DNA from: an uncultured Collinsella sp.
Lineage (GTDB): Bacteria; Actinomycetota; Coriobacteriia; Coriobacteriales; Coriobacteriaceae
Length of the DNA: 64,000 nucleotides
Assembly: GCA_900541055.1 (NCBI GenBank)
Contig: UQHZ01000002.1
Span: 62,001-126,000 of the forward strand
Reading direction: 5' to 3'
Both the position numbers and the translations under genes were made by a program. The notes beneath the pieces are model-generated. The model was not told the origin of the DNA. It searched no databases and was given only the letters and a program-made list of their open reading frames with translations. Below, one piece after another: positions 25,499 through 33,917 of this stretch. How positions within the stretch are numbered: position 1 is the stretch's first letter; every line of letters starts with the position of its first letter.

Positions 25499-26617
25499 AT
25501 GAATCCAAATCCCTTTAAGCCCACGGCTGGCAAGCGGCCTCCGATACTCATCGGCCGCGAGTCGGTCATCGAAGATTTCGAGGAAGGGCTCGATAACGGC
25601 GCCGGAGCGCCGGGTAGGCTCATGCTCATTACGGGAAACCGCGGCTGCGGCAAGACGGTTCTCCTACGGGAGCTGCAACGTTTAGCCAGCGAGCGCGGAT
25701 GGGCGGTTGTCTCCGATTCCGCTTCGCTTGGCTTATGCGACCGCTTGGCCGACGCGCTTCGCTCGAATAAACCCGTTGTGACGTCAATGGAGTTCGGTCC
25801 GTCGTTTGGCCGGATGTCGGTCGAGGCGGCGCGGGCAAAGGGCGAGACGTTGCGAGGGCTGGTCAACGAGCGCCTCAAGAGGCTCGGTCCAGGCAAGGGC
25901 ATACTGTTTGCGATTGATGAGGCGCAATCGGCGTCTATCGAGGAACTGGCGGCTCTTGCCGTTCTCTATCAGCAGGTGCTTGGAGACCAGGATGCCACGG
26001 GCTTGCCCGATAGCGACCAGCGCGGTCTTGCGCTGGTGTTCGCCGGCTTGCCCGGTATGGTTGACGATCTGCTCGAAGAGCCGAGCGTGACGTTTTTGCG
26101 GCGTGCCCAGCAGCGTACGTTGGGGGCGATATCTTTGCCCAAGGTGCGCGATTCGTATATCCAGACGGTCAAAGACGCTGGTCTTTACGTTGACGCGGAG
26201 ACGGCGGACCTTGCGGCGCGCAAGAGCATGGGGCATCCCTACATGGTTCAGCTGGTGGGATATTACATGTGGCGGTCTGCTGTCCGGCGTGGCTCGCAGG
26301 TCATCGAAAGGCGCGATGTCGAGGATGGCCATGCGGATGCCGTCTCCGAGTTCTACGAAGCGGTTGACGCGCCTCTGTATTACGGGCTGCGCAGTCCACA
26401 GCGCCTCTTTATCGAGGCCATGGCTGCTGACGAGGGTGAGCCGACGCGCATGGCGGATATCATTGAGCGCTGCGACCGTACTCAGAGTTGGGCGAGTAAA
26501 TATCGCGCAAGTCTGATTCGCGAGCGCGTCATCGAGGCTGCCGGATACGGCCTCGTCCGGTTTACCGTGCCCATGCTGGGCGAGTATATCCGCGACCGCA
26601 TTTTATGGCATGAGTAG
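25499..26617 (+). CDS. Orphan AAA+ ATPase with C-terminal winged helix (paralogue 1)
   Basis: 372 aa. Walker A GNRGCGKT (about 46-53), Walker B ILFAIDEAQ (about 136-144), sensor-1-like VFAGLPG and FLRRAQQ with a possible arginine finger. The region after about 300 (FIEAMAADEGEPTRMADIIERC..WASKYRASLIRERVIE) looks like a winged helix. This matches AAA_16/ORC-like ATPases of Actinobacteria of unknown role. It is paralogous to the protein at 29164-30264. Its last codons overlap the start of the UvrA-like gene, which implies translational coupling. GAGGAGG precedes the ATG. Confidence 0.75.
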   Translation: MNPNPFKPTAGKRPPILIGRESVIEDFEEGLDNGAGAPGRLMLITGNRGCGKTVLLRELQRLASERGWAVVSDSASLGLCDRLADALRSNKPVVTSMEFGPSFGRMSVEAARAKGETLRGLVNERLKRLGPGKGILFAIDEAQSASIEELAALAVLYQQVLGDQDATGLPDSDQRGLALVFAGLPGMVDDLLEEPSVTFLRRAQQRTLGAISLPKVRDSYIQTVKDAGLYVDAETADLAARKSMGHPYMVQLVGYYMWRSAVRRGSQVIERRDVEDGHADAVSEFYEAVDAPLYYGLRSPQRLFIEAMAADEGEPTRMADIIERCDRTQSWASKYRASLIRERVIEAAGYGLVRFTVPMLGEYIRDRILWHE

Positions 26618-29123
26618 GGTGATAAAGGTGACGGAACAAAAGATGAGCCCGCAGGCTATCGAGGTGCGTGGCGCGCGCGTCCATAACCTCAAGGACATCG
26701 ATATCGACATTCCGCTGGGAAAGCTCGTGGGTATTGCCGGCGTATCGGGTTCGGGCAAGAGCTCGCTGGCGCTGGGGGTTCTTTATGCCGAGGGCTCGCG
26801 TCGCTACTTGGAGGCGCTCAGCACCTATACTCGACGTCGCCTGACGCAGGCCGAGCACGCTCAGGTGGATGAGGTATTGCACGTACCGGCGGCGCTCGCG
26901 CTACACCAGCGTCCGAGCGTGCCGGGTGTGCGTTCCACATTTGGCACCATGACCGAGCTCAACAATAGCCTGCGTCTACTCTTTAGCCGTTGCGCCCATC
27001 ACGTGTGCCCACATTGCGGGGCGCGTGTGGAGCCGAGCCTTAACGTGGCTGCGGGCCTGTCGCTCACGTGCCCTGCATGCGGTCGTGAGTTCTACGCGCC
27101 GAGCGCCGAGGACCTTGCGTTTAACAGCGGCGGTGCGTGTCCCACCTGCGGCGGCACCGGTGTCATGCGCGAGGTGGACGAGGCGAGCCTGGTGCCCGAC
27201 GAGTCAAAGACCATCAACGAAGGCGCGGTGCTTCCCTGGGGTACGCTCATGTGGGATCTGATGAAGCAGGTAGCCGGCGAGATGGGTGTGCGCACCGACG
27301 TGCCGTTTAACCAGCTCACGCCTCAAGAGCGCGACATCGTGTTTCACGGCCCCGCGGTTAAGAAGCACATTCTTTACGTTCCCAAAAACGGCGAGGGCGC
27401 CACGCCGCTCGACTTTACCTATTACAACGCCGTCTATACCGTCGAGAATGCGCTCGCCAAGGTTAAGGACGATAAGGGTTTAAAACGCGTTGCGCGCTTT
27501 TTGCGCGAGGGTCCATGCCGTGACTGTGGTGGCACGCGTCTCTCCGAGGCTGCGCGCCTGCCTCAGGTGCGCGGTATCAATTTGGCGCAGGCCGCGGCCA
27601 TGACGCTAGGCGAGGCGATTGAGTGGGTGCGCGGGGTGCCTGCATCCTTGCCGACTGAGATGCAGCCCATGGCAGCGGATATCTGCGATTCATTTTTGGG
27701 CGCTGCCCGTCGTCTGGTCGACCTGGGCCTCGATTACCTTTCGCTCGATCGCGCCGGTGCCACGCTCTCCACGGGTGAGCGCCAGCGCGTGCAGCTTGCT
27801 CGCGTGGTGCGCAACCGATCGACGGGCGTGCTTTATGTGCTGGACGAGCCTTCGATTGGCTTGCATCCCGCCAATGTCGACGGCTTGGTGGGCGTGATGC
27901 GCGATCTGGTGGATGACGGCAACACCGTGGTTGTTGTCGACCACGATACACGTGTGCTGGCGGAAGCCGACTATCTGGTCGAGATGGGCCCCGTTGCCGG
28001 AGCAGGCGGCGGCAATGTGATCGCCGCTGGTACGGTAGACGAGGTCGAGCAATCGCAGAGCAGTCGCATCGCGCCGTTTTTGCGCGCCGAGCCCAAGCGC
28101 TTGCGTCCGCAGGTGACTGACGACGAAATGTTCGACCAGGGCCATATCCGCATGGCGACCGATGCCATCCATACCGTCAAGCCTCTCGAAGTCGATATCC
28201 CGCGCGGTCGCTTGGTTGCGGTTACGGGTGTTTCGGGTTCGGGCAAGACGACGTTGGTGCTCGAGACGCTCATCCCGGCACTCAAGGCGCAGGCAGCTGG
28301 CGAGCGCCTGCCGGGGCACGTGCGTTGGGTCGATGCCGAGGGTATTGCCCGCGCAAACCTGATTGACGCTACGCCCATCGGCGCCAACGTGCGCTCGACG
28401 GTAGCGACTTATGCCGACATCCATGATGAGCTGCGCCGCGCCTTCGCCCGTACGCCCGAGGCCAAGGCAGCCGGCTACAAGGCGGGCGCCTTTAGCTACA
28501 ACACCGGCGCCTTGCGCTGCCCTACGTGTGACGGCACGGGCTCGATATCGCTCGACGTGCAGTTTTTGCCCGACGTCGAGATCGTCTGCCCAGCATGCCG
28601 TGGTTCGCGCTACGCCGAGGCCGCCTCGCATATCCATCGCGAGGGTAAGGACGGGAGCTTGCTGACGTTGCCGCAGCTCATGGACATGAGTGTGGACGAG
28701 GCCATCGACGCCACACTGGGACTCAAGAAGGTTCAGACGCGTTTGCAGACCTTGCACGACCTGGGTCTGGGTTATCTCACGCTTGGCGAGCCCACACCGG
28801 CGCTTTCGGGCGGTGAGGCACAGCGCCTTAAGCTCGCGAGCGAGATGGGTCGCGTGCAGGATGATGCCGTATTCGTATTTGACGAGCCCACGATCGGCCT
28901 GCATCCGCTCGATGTTCAGGTACTGTTGAACGTGTTTGACGGTCTCGTTGCCAAGGGCGCCACGGTTATCGTGATCGAACACGATCTCGACCTTATCCGC
29001 AATGCCGATTACGTGATCGACATGGGCCCGGGCGGTGGCGATGCGGGTGGGCAAATCGTCTGCGCCGGCACGCCGAGCGACATCGCGGCCTGCCCCGCAA
29101 GCATCACCGGCCGCTATCTATAG
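26610..29123 (+). CDS. UvrA2-like ABC-class ATPase
   Basis: 837 aa, shorter than canonical UvrA (about 940). First Walker A GVSGSGKSS near 46, zinc-binding CPHC/CPAC and CPTCGGTG around 135-180, CRDCGGTRL, signature LSTGERQRVQLAR near 385, Walker B DEPSIGLHP. Second half: GVSGSGKTT near 541, CPTCDGTG/CPACRGSRY, LSGGEAQRLKLAS near 731, DEPTIGLHP. The small size and the sequence fit the UvrA2/DrrC-like branch, linked to resistance against DNA-binding drugs, rather than housekeeping UvrA. A second possible start is ATG at 26643. It is coupled to the upstream AAA+ gene by an 8-base overlap. Confidence 0.85.
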   Translation: MSRVIKVTEQKMSPQAIEVRGARVHNLKDIDIDIPLGKLVGIAGVSGSGKSSLALGVLYAEGSRRYLEALSTYTRRRLTQAEHAQVDEVLHVPAALALHQRPSVPGVRSTFGTMTELNNSLRLLFSRCAHHVCPHCGARVEPSLNVAAGLSLTCPACGREFYAPSAEDLAFNSGGACPTCGGTGVMREVDEASLVPDESKTINEGAVLPWGTLMWDLMKQVAGEMGVRTDVPFNQLTPQERDIVFHGPAVKKHILYVPKNGEGATPLDFTYYNAVYTVENALAKVKDDKGLKRVARFLREGPCRDCGGTRLSEAARLPQVRGINLAQAAAMTLGEAIEWVRGVPASLPTEMQPMAADICDSFLGAARRLVDLGLDYLSLDRAGATLSTGERQRVQLARVVRNRSTGVLYVLDEPSIGLHPANVDGLVGVMRDLVDDGNTVVVVDHDTRVLAEADYLVEMGPVAGAGGGNVIAAGTVDEVEQSQSSRIAPFLRAEPKRLRPQVTDDEMFDQGHIRMATDAIHTVKPLEVDIPRGRLVAVTGVSGSGKTTLVLETLIPALKAQAAGERLPGHVRWVDAEGIARANLIDATPIGANVRSTVATYADIHDELRRAFARTPEAKAAGYKAGAFSYNTGALRCPTCDGTGSISLDVQFLPDVEIVCPACRGSRYAEAASHIHREGKDGSLLTLPQLMDMSVDEAIDATLGLKKVQTRLQTLHDLGLGYLTLGEPTPALSGGEAQRLKLASEMGRVQDDAVFVFDEPTIGLHPLDVQVLLNVFDGLVAKGATVIVIEHDLDLIRNADYVIDMGPGGGDAGGQIVCAGTPSDIAACPASITGRYL

Positions 29124-29124
29124 A

Positions 29125-29159
29125 CAATGAGGCAAAGGGACAGCCTCTTTGCCTCATTG
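29125..29159 (+). repeat. GGGACAG-core hairpin, copy 3
   Basis: CAATGAGGCAAAG pairs perfectly with CTTTGCCTCATTG (13 bp) around GGACAGCCT. It fills nearly the whole 40-base gap between the stops of the convergent UvrA-like and AAA+ genes. Confidence 0.8.
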
Positions 29160-29163
29160 ATGC

Positions 29164-30264
29164 CTATTTCACGCATTGAGCCGCGAGATAGTCGCGGAAG
29201 AATGGCAATTCAAATGCGACGAGCCCTCGTCCTCGTTCCCCGATGATGCCGGCATCTATCATGCGGCGTCGGTAGCGGGAGACCTGCTGCGGCGAACGCT
29301 TAAGGCGCTCGACAAGGTCGGCGGTGGTGGACTCTTCCTCGTCATCGAGCATGGCGATGAGGAATCGCTTGTCCTCTGCAGTGAGTTCCCGATAGGTTGC
29401 CGCGAGGATTCGGTCGTCCATCTCGTCGCGCGCGATTTTGATTCCCAGGTCAAAGTCGCGTGACGAGATTTCCTTCGAATCGCTTGTGAGATCCCAGGCA
29501 CGGTAGCCTACGAGTTGCAATAGGAAGGGAAAACCAGAGATCGAGCGAACGGCTCTATCGATTCCCTCAGCATCTGCCAGGCGATCGTTTTCCTGGATCG
29601 TGCGAATCAAGGCCTCGCGTACGTCATAGTCGGCAATGCGACCCAGATGATATTGTTGGGCGCGGCGAAGGAACGAGACCGTCTTGTGGTTCAGCAACGT
29701 CGAGACGTTGTTGGGAAGTCCCGCCATGAGCAGGGCGACGCGTTTCCCATCGGTCACAAAGTGCTGATACGTCGCTGCGAGCTGAATCATCTCGTCGAGT
29801 GTCGGGTCCACCTCGTCAACCGTGACGAGCAGACCGGTGCCCGCCTCGTTGAGCTGGTCGATGATGTCGCTCATGCGATAACGCCAGGTTGAGGCATCGT
29901 GAACGCGACTGACCTCGATGCTGCCGAGCGGTGCAATTCCGAGACCGGTGACTTCGAAGTGGTTGGACGGGTCGATAAGATGGCCGGCAGCACGTTTCGC
30001 CCCGAACTCGATTTCCTCAAGCATTCCCGGGAGCGCGGTCGTCTTTACGGCTATCCAGCCGTGGGATTCTGCCCTTGTCGCAAGCGATGACATGAGAGCA
30101 GTTTTACCGGTTCCACGCGCGCCTGAGAAGATCGAGGTCAATTCTGGGCGCCTGCGCTGGGTCAAGAAGGCACGGTCCAAATCTCGAATAATCTGTTGTC
30201 TGCCAGCGAGATGGGCAGGAACCTCACCAAAACTGGGGGTAAACGGGTTCTCAAGATATTTCAC
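29164..30264 (-). CDS. Orphan AAA+ ATPase with C-terminal winged helix (paralogue 2)
   Basis: 366 aa; GTG start at 30264 with GAAAGGAG upstream. Walker A GARGTGKT near residue 47, Walker B LLVTVDEVD near 145, MAGLPN, FLRRAQQYHLGRI, LQLVGYRAW and a C-terminal winged helix (TTADLVERLKRSPQQVSRYRRRMIDAGII, then GRGLVAFELPFFRDYL). It aligns along its length with the AAA+ protein at 25499, sharing FLRRAQQ, LQLVGY and the LxGLP block. Function is unknown; ORC-like DNA binding or STAND-type signalling are both possible. AT-rich repeats lie before its start. Confidence 0.75.
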   Translation of the reverse strand: MKYLENPFTPSFGEVPAHLAGRQQIIRDLDRAFLTQRRRPELTSIFSGARGTGKTALMSSLATRAESHGWIAVKTTALPGMLEEIEFGAKRAAGHLIDPSNHFEVTGLGIAPLGSIEVSRVHDASTWRYRMSDIIDQLNEAGTGLLVTVDEVDPTLDEMIQLAATYQHFVTDGKRVALLMAGLPNNVSTLLNHKTVSFLRRAQQYHLGRIADYDVREALIRTIQENDRLADAEGIDRAVRSISGFPFLLQLVGYRAWDLTSDSKEISSRDFDLGIKIARDEMDDRILAATYRELTAEDKRFLIAMLDDEEESTTADLVERLKRSPQQVSRYRRRMIDAGIIGERGRGLVAFELPFFRDYLAAQCVK

Positions 30265-30287
30265 ACGGCTCTCCTTTCACACCGCCG

Positions 30288-30340
30288 TTTAACTTCATTT
30301 TACTTTAGTTAATTTCAGTTAAAAACGATTAACTCCATTT
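30288..30340 (-). promoter_or_regulatory. Repeated TTAACT motifs upstream of AAA+ paralogue 2
   Basis: TTTAACTTCATTT (30288-30300) and ATTAACTCCATTT (30328-30340) are direct copies; between them AGTTAA occurs twice (30307 and 30317) in the opposite orientation. The stretch is far more AT-rich than its surroundings and covers the region where the gene's promoter must be. It is a counterpart to the GGTATAA array before paralogue 1, with a different sequence. Confidence 0.45.
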
Positions 30341-30501
30341 CAAAGTATCAGGTTGGCGTCGTGCGTTATCGAAGCGGTGCTTGAATAGCTTACGGTGGAG
30401 CCCGAAAATGGGTTCAACCCATTCGCGAAATTTGCACGCCCTATTGTGAGTGGGCTCTCAGATGATCTGAAGCTGCCATCGTGCGGCTGATAGGGGCAAT
30501 C

Positions 30502-31137
30502 ATGAAAAACAGAATCTATGGGTATGCTCGAGTTTCGTCAGCAGATCAGAACCTGGATCGCCAACTGGATGCGCTGGAGCGGTTTCCGGTCCAAATGAAT
30601 TTGATCTATGCTGACAAAGCGAGTGGAAAGGACTTCAGGCGTCCTCAGTACCAGCGTCTTCTTCGTCGTCTGCGCGAAGGGGACGTTCTGGTGATTAAGA
30701 GTATCGATCGATTGGGTCGCGACTACCGTGAAGTTCTCGATGAATGGCGTCGCCTAACGACGGACAAACGCGTTGCCATCGTGGTGCTCGATATGCCATT
30801 GCTTGATACACGCGAACAACCCAATGGAATTACGGGGACTTTTATTGCCGATCTAGTGCTTCAGGTTTTGAGCTACGTGGCTCAGGTGGAGCGTGAAAAC
30901 ATAAAGCAGCGCCAGGCGGAGGGTATCGCGTCGGCGCGTCTGCGGGGTGTGAGATTTGGGAGACCGACGCTCGAACGTCCGGATAGCTACCGCGATGTCA
31001 TCAAATCATTCGAAGGAGGTGAGGTTACGAGACAAGAGGCCGCAATGCTTTTGAACGTTAGCGCATCGACGTTTGATCGTTGGAGACGGGCGGACGCGAA
31101 CGGATATGACCGTTCGCCGTCTGCCCGTCCTCTTTAG
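30502..31137 (+). CDS. Small serine recombinase (resolvase/invertase family)
   Basis: 211 aa from the ATG at 30502; a GTG at 30481 also opens the frame. The catalytic serine lies in YARVSSADQNLDRQ (Ser12); SIDRLGRDYREVLDEW and the long E-helix FIADLVLQVLSYVAQVERENIKQRQAEGI follow; GVRFGRPTL leads to a C-terminal HTH (RQEAAMLLNVSASTFDRWRR). It is the compact resolvase/DNA-invertase type, not a large integrase. No transposase is adjacent. A 17-base palindrome lies about 80 bases upstream. Composition downstream is lower in GC, suggesting acquired DNA. Confidence 0.9.
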   Translation: MKNRIYGYARVSSADQNLDRQLDALERFPVQMNLIYADKASGKDFRRPQYQRLLRRLREGDVLVIKSIDRLGRDYREVLDEWRRLTTDKRVAIVVLDMPLLDTREQPNGITGTFIADLVLQVLSYVAQVERENIKQRQAEGIASARLRGVRFGRPTLERPDSYRDVIKSFEGGEVTRQEAAMLLNVSASTFDRWRRADANGYDRSPSARPL

Positions 31138-31292
31138 CTAGACATTTTGACGAGGGGAGTTTATTGCACAGGGCCCACTCCTTCCCTCGATGTTTATCCA
31201 GTTCACGCCCTTGAATCAAATAGTGCCACTGCGTCGCCAATTCGTCTGCTATTTGACGAGGGGGAGGTTAAACGACTACCAAGGGATATGTA

Positions 31293-32177
31293 ATGAAGAA
31301 AAAGTTATTTACGGCAGTTCTGGCTTTTAGCGCGGCGGCGCTAATCGGCATTTCTCTACCACTCGGAATTACGGGTCGCGGCTGGAGTCCGACATGCGCA
31401 TTTGCAGCGACTAAGAAAAGCGGAAAGAAGCCAAAGCCAGGTAAGAAGGATTCAGTAAAAATCGATCAACTAAACTGGAGCGTCTCAGAAGGCGTTGTTG
31501 ATGGCGTCGAGATGATGACATTTGAATATGACAATAAATCGAGCTTCGATATTGCTCAGTTCACTATTCAGTTTGAGCCGAAAGGGGAGTTGACTGACGA
31601 GCAGAAACTTCTGTTTACTGACGTTTTTGATGAGGAAGAGGCTACGCACGATTATTCAACGCTGAAAATGACGGCGGATAGCCAGCGAATCGTCGAGAAG
31701 CGAGAATCGGTTGATAGCGTTCCGTGCATTACCCATGGTGACTATGTCGCCAATGCCCAGCAGAATCAATATGACCTGATGGAGCCTTCAGTGGCGACTA
31801 TTGCCTATCTAGGCGGCGATGGAAAGATATATCTCGAGTACTATAGTTTCAAGTCGAAAACCTATACGACTTCATCAAAGGGCGGTGTCAAGGCGTATGA
31901 CTGGCCAACAAAAGCCCTTGCAAAATCCTTGCCGAAGCCTGACTGCCCTATCGTTTATACGTCGTTAGACGAAAAAGACTGCCTTTCGTTTGTCGCATTT
32001 GGCATCGATCATGATGGGTACGACAAATACATCAAAGCTTGCAAGAAAAAGGGATACAAGGACATCGAATATTCGTATGACAGCAGTTTTTGCGCAAAGG
32101 ATAAAAAGGGACGGGAACTGATGATCGGATATAGCGACCGAGATCAGCGGATGGATGTCAGCGTTTCAGTTGATTAA
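31293..32177 (+). CDS. Exported protein of unknown function
   Basis: 294 aa. A signal peptide (MKKKLFTAVLAFSAAALIG..., cleavage probably after CAFA near residue 40) is followed by a lysine-rich linker (KKSGKKPKPGKK) and a globular part with aromatic and acidic residues. No cysteine lipobox or membrane helix is seen after the signal. The segment VDGVEMMTFEYDNKSSFDIAQFTIQFEPK may be a beta-sandwich start. GC content and codon use (AAA, AAT, ATA common) differ from neighbours. I do not recognise the family. It lies between the recombinase and a DUF4230 gene. Confidence 0.7.
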   Translation: MKKKLFTAVLAFSAAALIGISLPLGITGRGWSPTCAFAATKKSGKKPKPGKKDSVKIDQLNWSVSEGVVDGVEMMTFEYDNKSSFDIAQFTIQFEPKGELTDEQKLLFTDVFDEEEATHDYSTLKMTADSQRIVEKRESVDSVPCITHGDYVANAQQNQYDLMEPSVATIAYLGGDGKIYLEYYSFKSKTYTTSSKGGVKAYDWPTKALAKSLPKPDCPIVYTSLDEKDCLSFVAFGIDHDGYDKYIKACKKKGYKDIEYSYDSSFCAKDKKGRELMIGYSDRDQRMDVSVSVD

Positions 32178-32224
32178 GTTGGGCATATGATCGAATGATC
32201 AACGCGTTATGATGCCTATGTATG

Positions 32225-32259
32225 GATTGGGGTGCCGGCCTATGGTCTGTGCCCCAATC
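32225..32259 (+). terminator. Terminator hairpin after exported-protein gene
   Basis: GATTGGGG pairs with CCCCAATC around a 19-base loop, followed by TTTCT. It lies 48 bases after the stop at 32177. The rest of the gap to 32426 contains AT-rich sequence with TTGACA near 32354, a possible -35 box for the next gene. Confidence 0.55.
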
Positions 32260-32425
32260 TTTCTAAAGTTACGTGCAGCAGAATAGGTATTAAATTAACG
32301 TATGAATGTGTATTCATATTATGTTGGATTTAAGTCCTTCCTTTCTGAATTGGTTGACATCAAAACCCAATATAAATGAATTGAGTCCGTAATTACCCTG
32401 AGGACAACTGGAGGACAAGGGCTAA

Positions 32426-33073
32426 ATGAGCGTTTCCAATCCGTTTAAAACAATTGGCCAGAAGATAATTGTCGCCCTATTGGCGTTAGGCTTGATTGCA
32501 GCTTGCGGCGGCTGCGTGTACCTGTGGTTGACGCGCGATCAGACCGTTATAAGCGATGATTCGATTCGGGAAGAAATTAAGCCGGTAACGAAGTTGCTTA
32601 CCTACGAATACGATTTTACTCAGGTTCTATATATTGACGATGCAGGGAATCCGTTTGGTTTTAACAATCCATTTACTACTAAGCGATATGTAGCGACCAT
32701 CGATGGCAAGGCGGATATCGGCCTGAACGTAGACGATGAGAACCTGAAGGTAAAAGTCCATCGTTCGAAAAACAACGAGTCGGTAATAAAATCTGTTAAT
32801 GTTACGCTTCCGCATTCCGAGATCGTGACGTTGTCAACGGATCCGAACTCGCTTAAAAAGTACGTTGAGGACAATGGTTTTCTTAATTGGAATCAGGTCA
32901 GTACGGACGATTTAAATAAATTGCTTCAGCAGGCTGATAAGGACCAGAGGCAAAAGGTTCAAGAAAGTGGCATGCTGGAAAAATCTGATGAACGTGCAGT
33001 AAAACTGGTGAAAAAGCAGGTGTCGACGTTCTGTGGTCCAGACGTAAGGGTCAATGTCGAATTCGAAGATTAA
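32426..33073 (+). CDS. Membrane-anchored DUF4230-type protein
   Basis: 215 aa. One N-terminal membrane helix (IIVALLALGLIAACGGCVYLWL) and an extracellular domain with the DUF4230 pattern: EEIKPVTKLLTYEYDFTQV, GKADIGLNVDD, VNVTLPHSEI, then a helical region with ERAVKLVKKQV. The family is widespread in gut Gram-positives and has no known role. A-rich codon use and lower GC match the preceding gene. The start follows AACTGGAGGACAAGG. Confidence 0.65.
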   Translation: MSVSNPFKTIGQKIIVALLALGLIAACGGCVYLWLTRDQTVISDDSIREEIKPVTKLLTYEYDFTQVLYIDDAGNPFGFNNPFTTKRYVATIDGKADIGLNVDDENLKVKVHRSKNNESVIKSVNVTLPHSEIVTLSTDPNSLKKYVEDNGFLNWNQVSTDDLNKLLQQADKDQRQKVQESGMLEKSDERAVKLVKKQVSTFCGPDVRVNVEFED

Positions 33074-33109
33074 TATCTACCTTTGAAATCAAATTACTGG
33101 TTCAGCTGA

Positions 33110-33150
33110 ATGCCCGCTATCGCGATGCCTTACGTTGCGATAGCGGGCAT
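33110..33150. terminator. Perfect 14-bp hairpin
   Basis: ATGCCCGCTATCGC (33110-33123) pairs with GCGATAGCGGGCAT (33137-33150) around 13 bases. It follows the DUF4230 gene and precedes the convergent trmL end. There is no strong T-run. Confidence 0.6.
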
Positions 33151-33174
33151 CTCTGATTTCGTTTGAAGGGTGTC

Positions 33175-33223
33175 AATGTGACAATTGTCCGATATGACAA
33201 CGAGACTGTCCCTTTGTCACATT
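33175..33223 (-). repeat. GGGACAG-core hairpin, copy 4 (reverse)
   Basis: AATGTGACAA pairs with TTGTCACATT; on the minus strand the left arm continues into AAAGGGACAG. The 29-base loop contains a second small stem (TTGTC/GACAA). The stop codon of trmL (33217-33219) lies in the arm, as the TetM-like gene's stop does in copy 2. Confidence 0.65.
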
Positions 33224-33816
33224 CCCGGAAAGCCTGTTTGGCGCAGGGCTTCGTAGAGGACGATGGCGGCGCTGTTGGAAAGGTTGAGGGCGCTGATGCG
33301 GTAGTCGTCCGGATTGACGAAGTTGCCGCAGATATCCTGCCGAAGGATGGCCTCGTGGCTGTCCTCGGTATGCCCGAGCGATTCCTCGTGAGCTTCCCAA
33401 GCTTCGGCGTTATCGAGTGAGTCGCAATCGCGCAGCATGGGGATGCGCTCGCAGCGCTCGGGCGCCGCGGCAAGCAGTGGCTCGGGAATGCCCGAGCTCT
33501 CGCTGCCAAAGACCAAATAGTCACCGTCGCGGTAGGTGCTTTGCGCATAGGTGCGGCGTGCCTTTTTGGTCAGCAGATGCAGGCGGCCATCGGCGGGGGA
33601 GAGGCCGTTGCGCGCAAGGAAATCCTCCCAGTCGGCATAGGTCGTCACGTCCAAGTTTTGCCAGTAGCCCAGGCCGGCGCGACGTACCGTCTTGTCGTCG
33701 AGCGAAAAGCCCAGTGGCTCCACCAGATGCAGACGGGCGCCGGCGACCACGCAGGTACGGCCGATATTGCCCGTATTGGCCGGAATCTCGGGCGCATACA
33801 GCACGATATTGAACAT
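33217..33816 (-). CDS. trmL: tRNA (cytidine/uridine-34 2'-O)-methyltransferase TrmL
   Basis: 199 aa SPOUT methyltransferase from the ATG at 33816 (MFNIVLYAPEIPANTGNIGR), with CCAAGGAG upstream. Motifs: NTGNIGRTC, LVEPLGFSLDDKTVRRAGLGYW, VFGSESSGIPEPLL, IPMLRDCDSL, ALNLSNSAAIVLYEALRQ. TrmL methylates the wobble ribose of some tRNA-Leu isoacceptors. The middle has an insertion around DSLDNAEAWEAHEESLGHTEDSHEAILRQ, which lengthens it relative to E. coli TrmL (157 aa). The longer open frame upstream is not coding. Confidence 0.9.
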   Translation of the reverse strand: MFNIVLYAPEIPANTGNIGRTCVVAGARLHLVEPLGFSLDDKTVRRAGLGYWQNLDVTTYADWEDFLARNGLSPADGRLHLLTKKARRTYAQSTYRDGDYLVFGSESSGIPEPLLAAAPERCERIPMLRDCDSLDNAEAWEAHEESLGHTEDSHEAILRQDICGNFVNPDDYRISALNLSNSAAIVLYEALRQTGFPGM

Positions 33817-33839
33817 GAATCTCCTTGGCTCAGAACGAA

Positions 33840-33878
33840 AAACCACCACGAAGGGGACAGGCACCTTCGTGGTGGTTT
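33840..33878 (+). repeat. GGGACAG-core hairpin, copy 5
   Basis: AAACCACCACGAAGG pairs perfectly with CCTTCGTGGTGGTTT (15 bp) around GGACAGGCA. It lies between the COG0523 GTPase gene and trmL, both on the minus strand, with the core on the plus strand. Confidence 0.8.
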
Positions 33879-33917
33879 GGCGGTTACGTAGGCGGAAAAA
33901 TACCCGCTTGGATAAAC

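Noticed and set aside
30401..30430. tRNA-like GGTTCAA near the recombinase
   Set aside because: The T-loop would have 5 instead of 7 bases and no acceptor stem, D-arm or anticodon arm is visible.
31190..31330. 46-codon ORF overlapping the exported-protein start
   Set aside because: No ribosome site, and it ends inside the signal peptide coding region of the supported gene.
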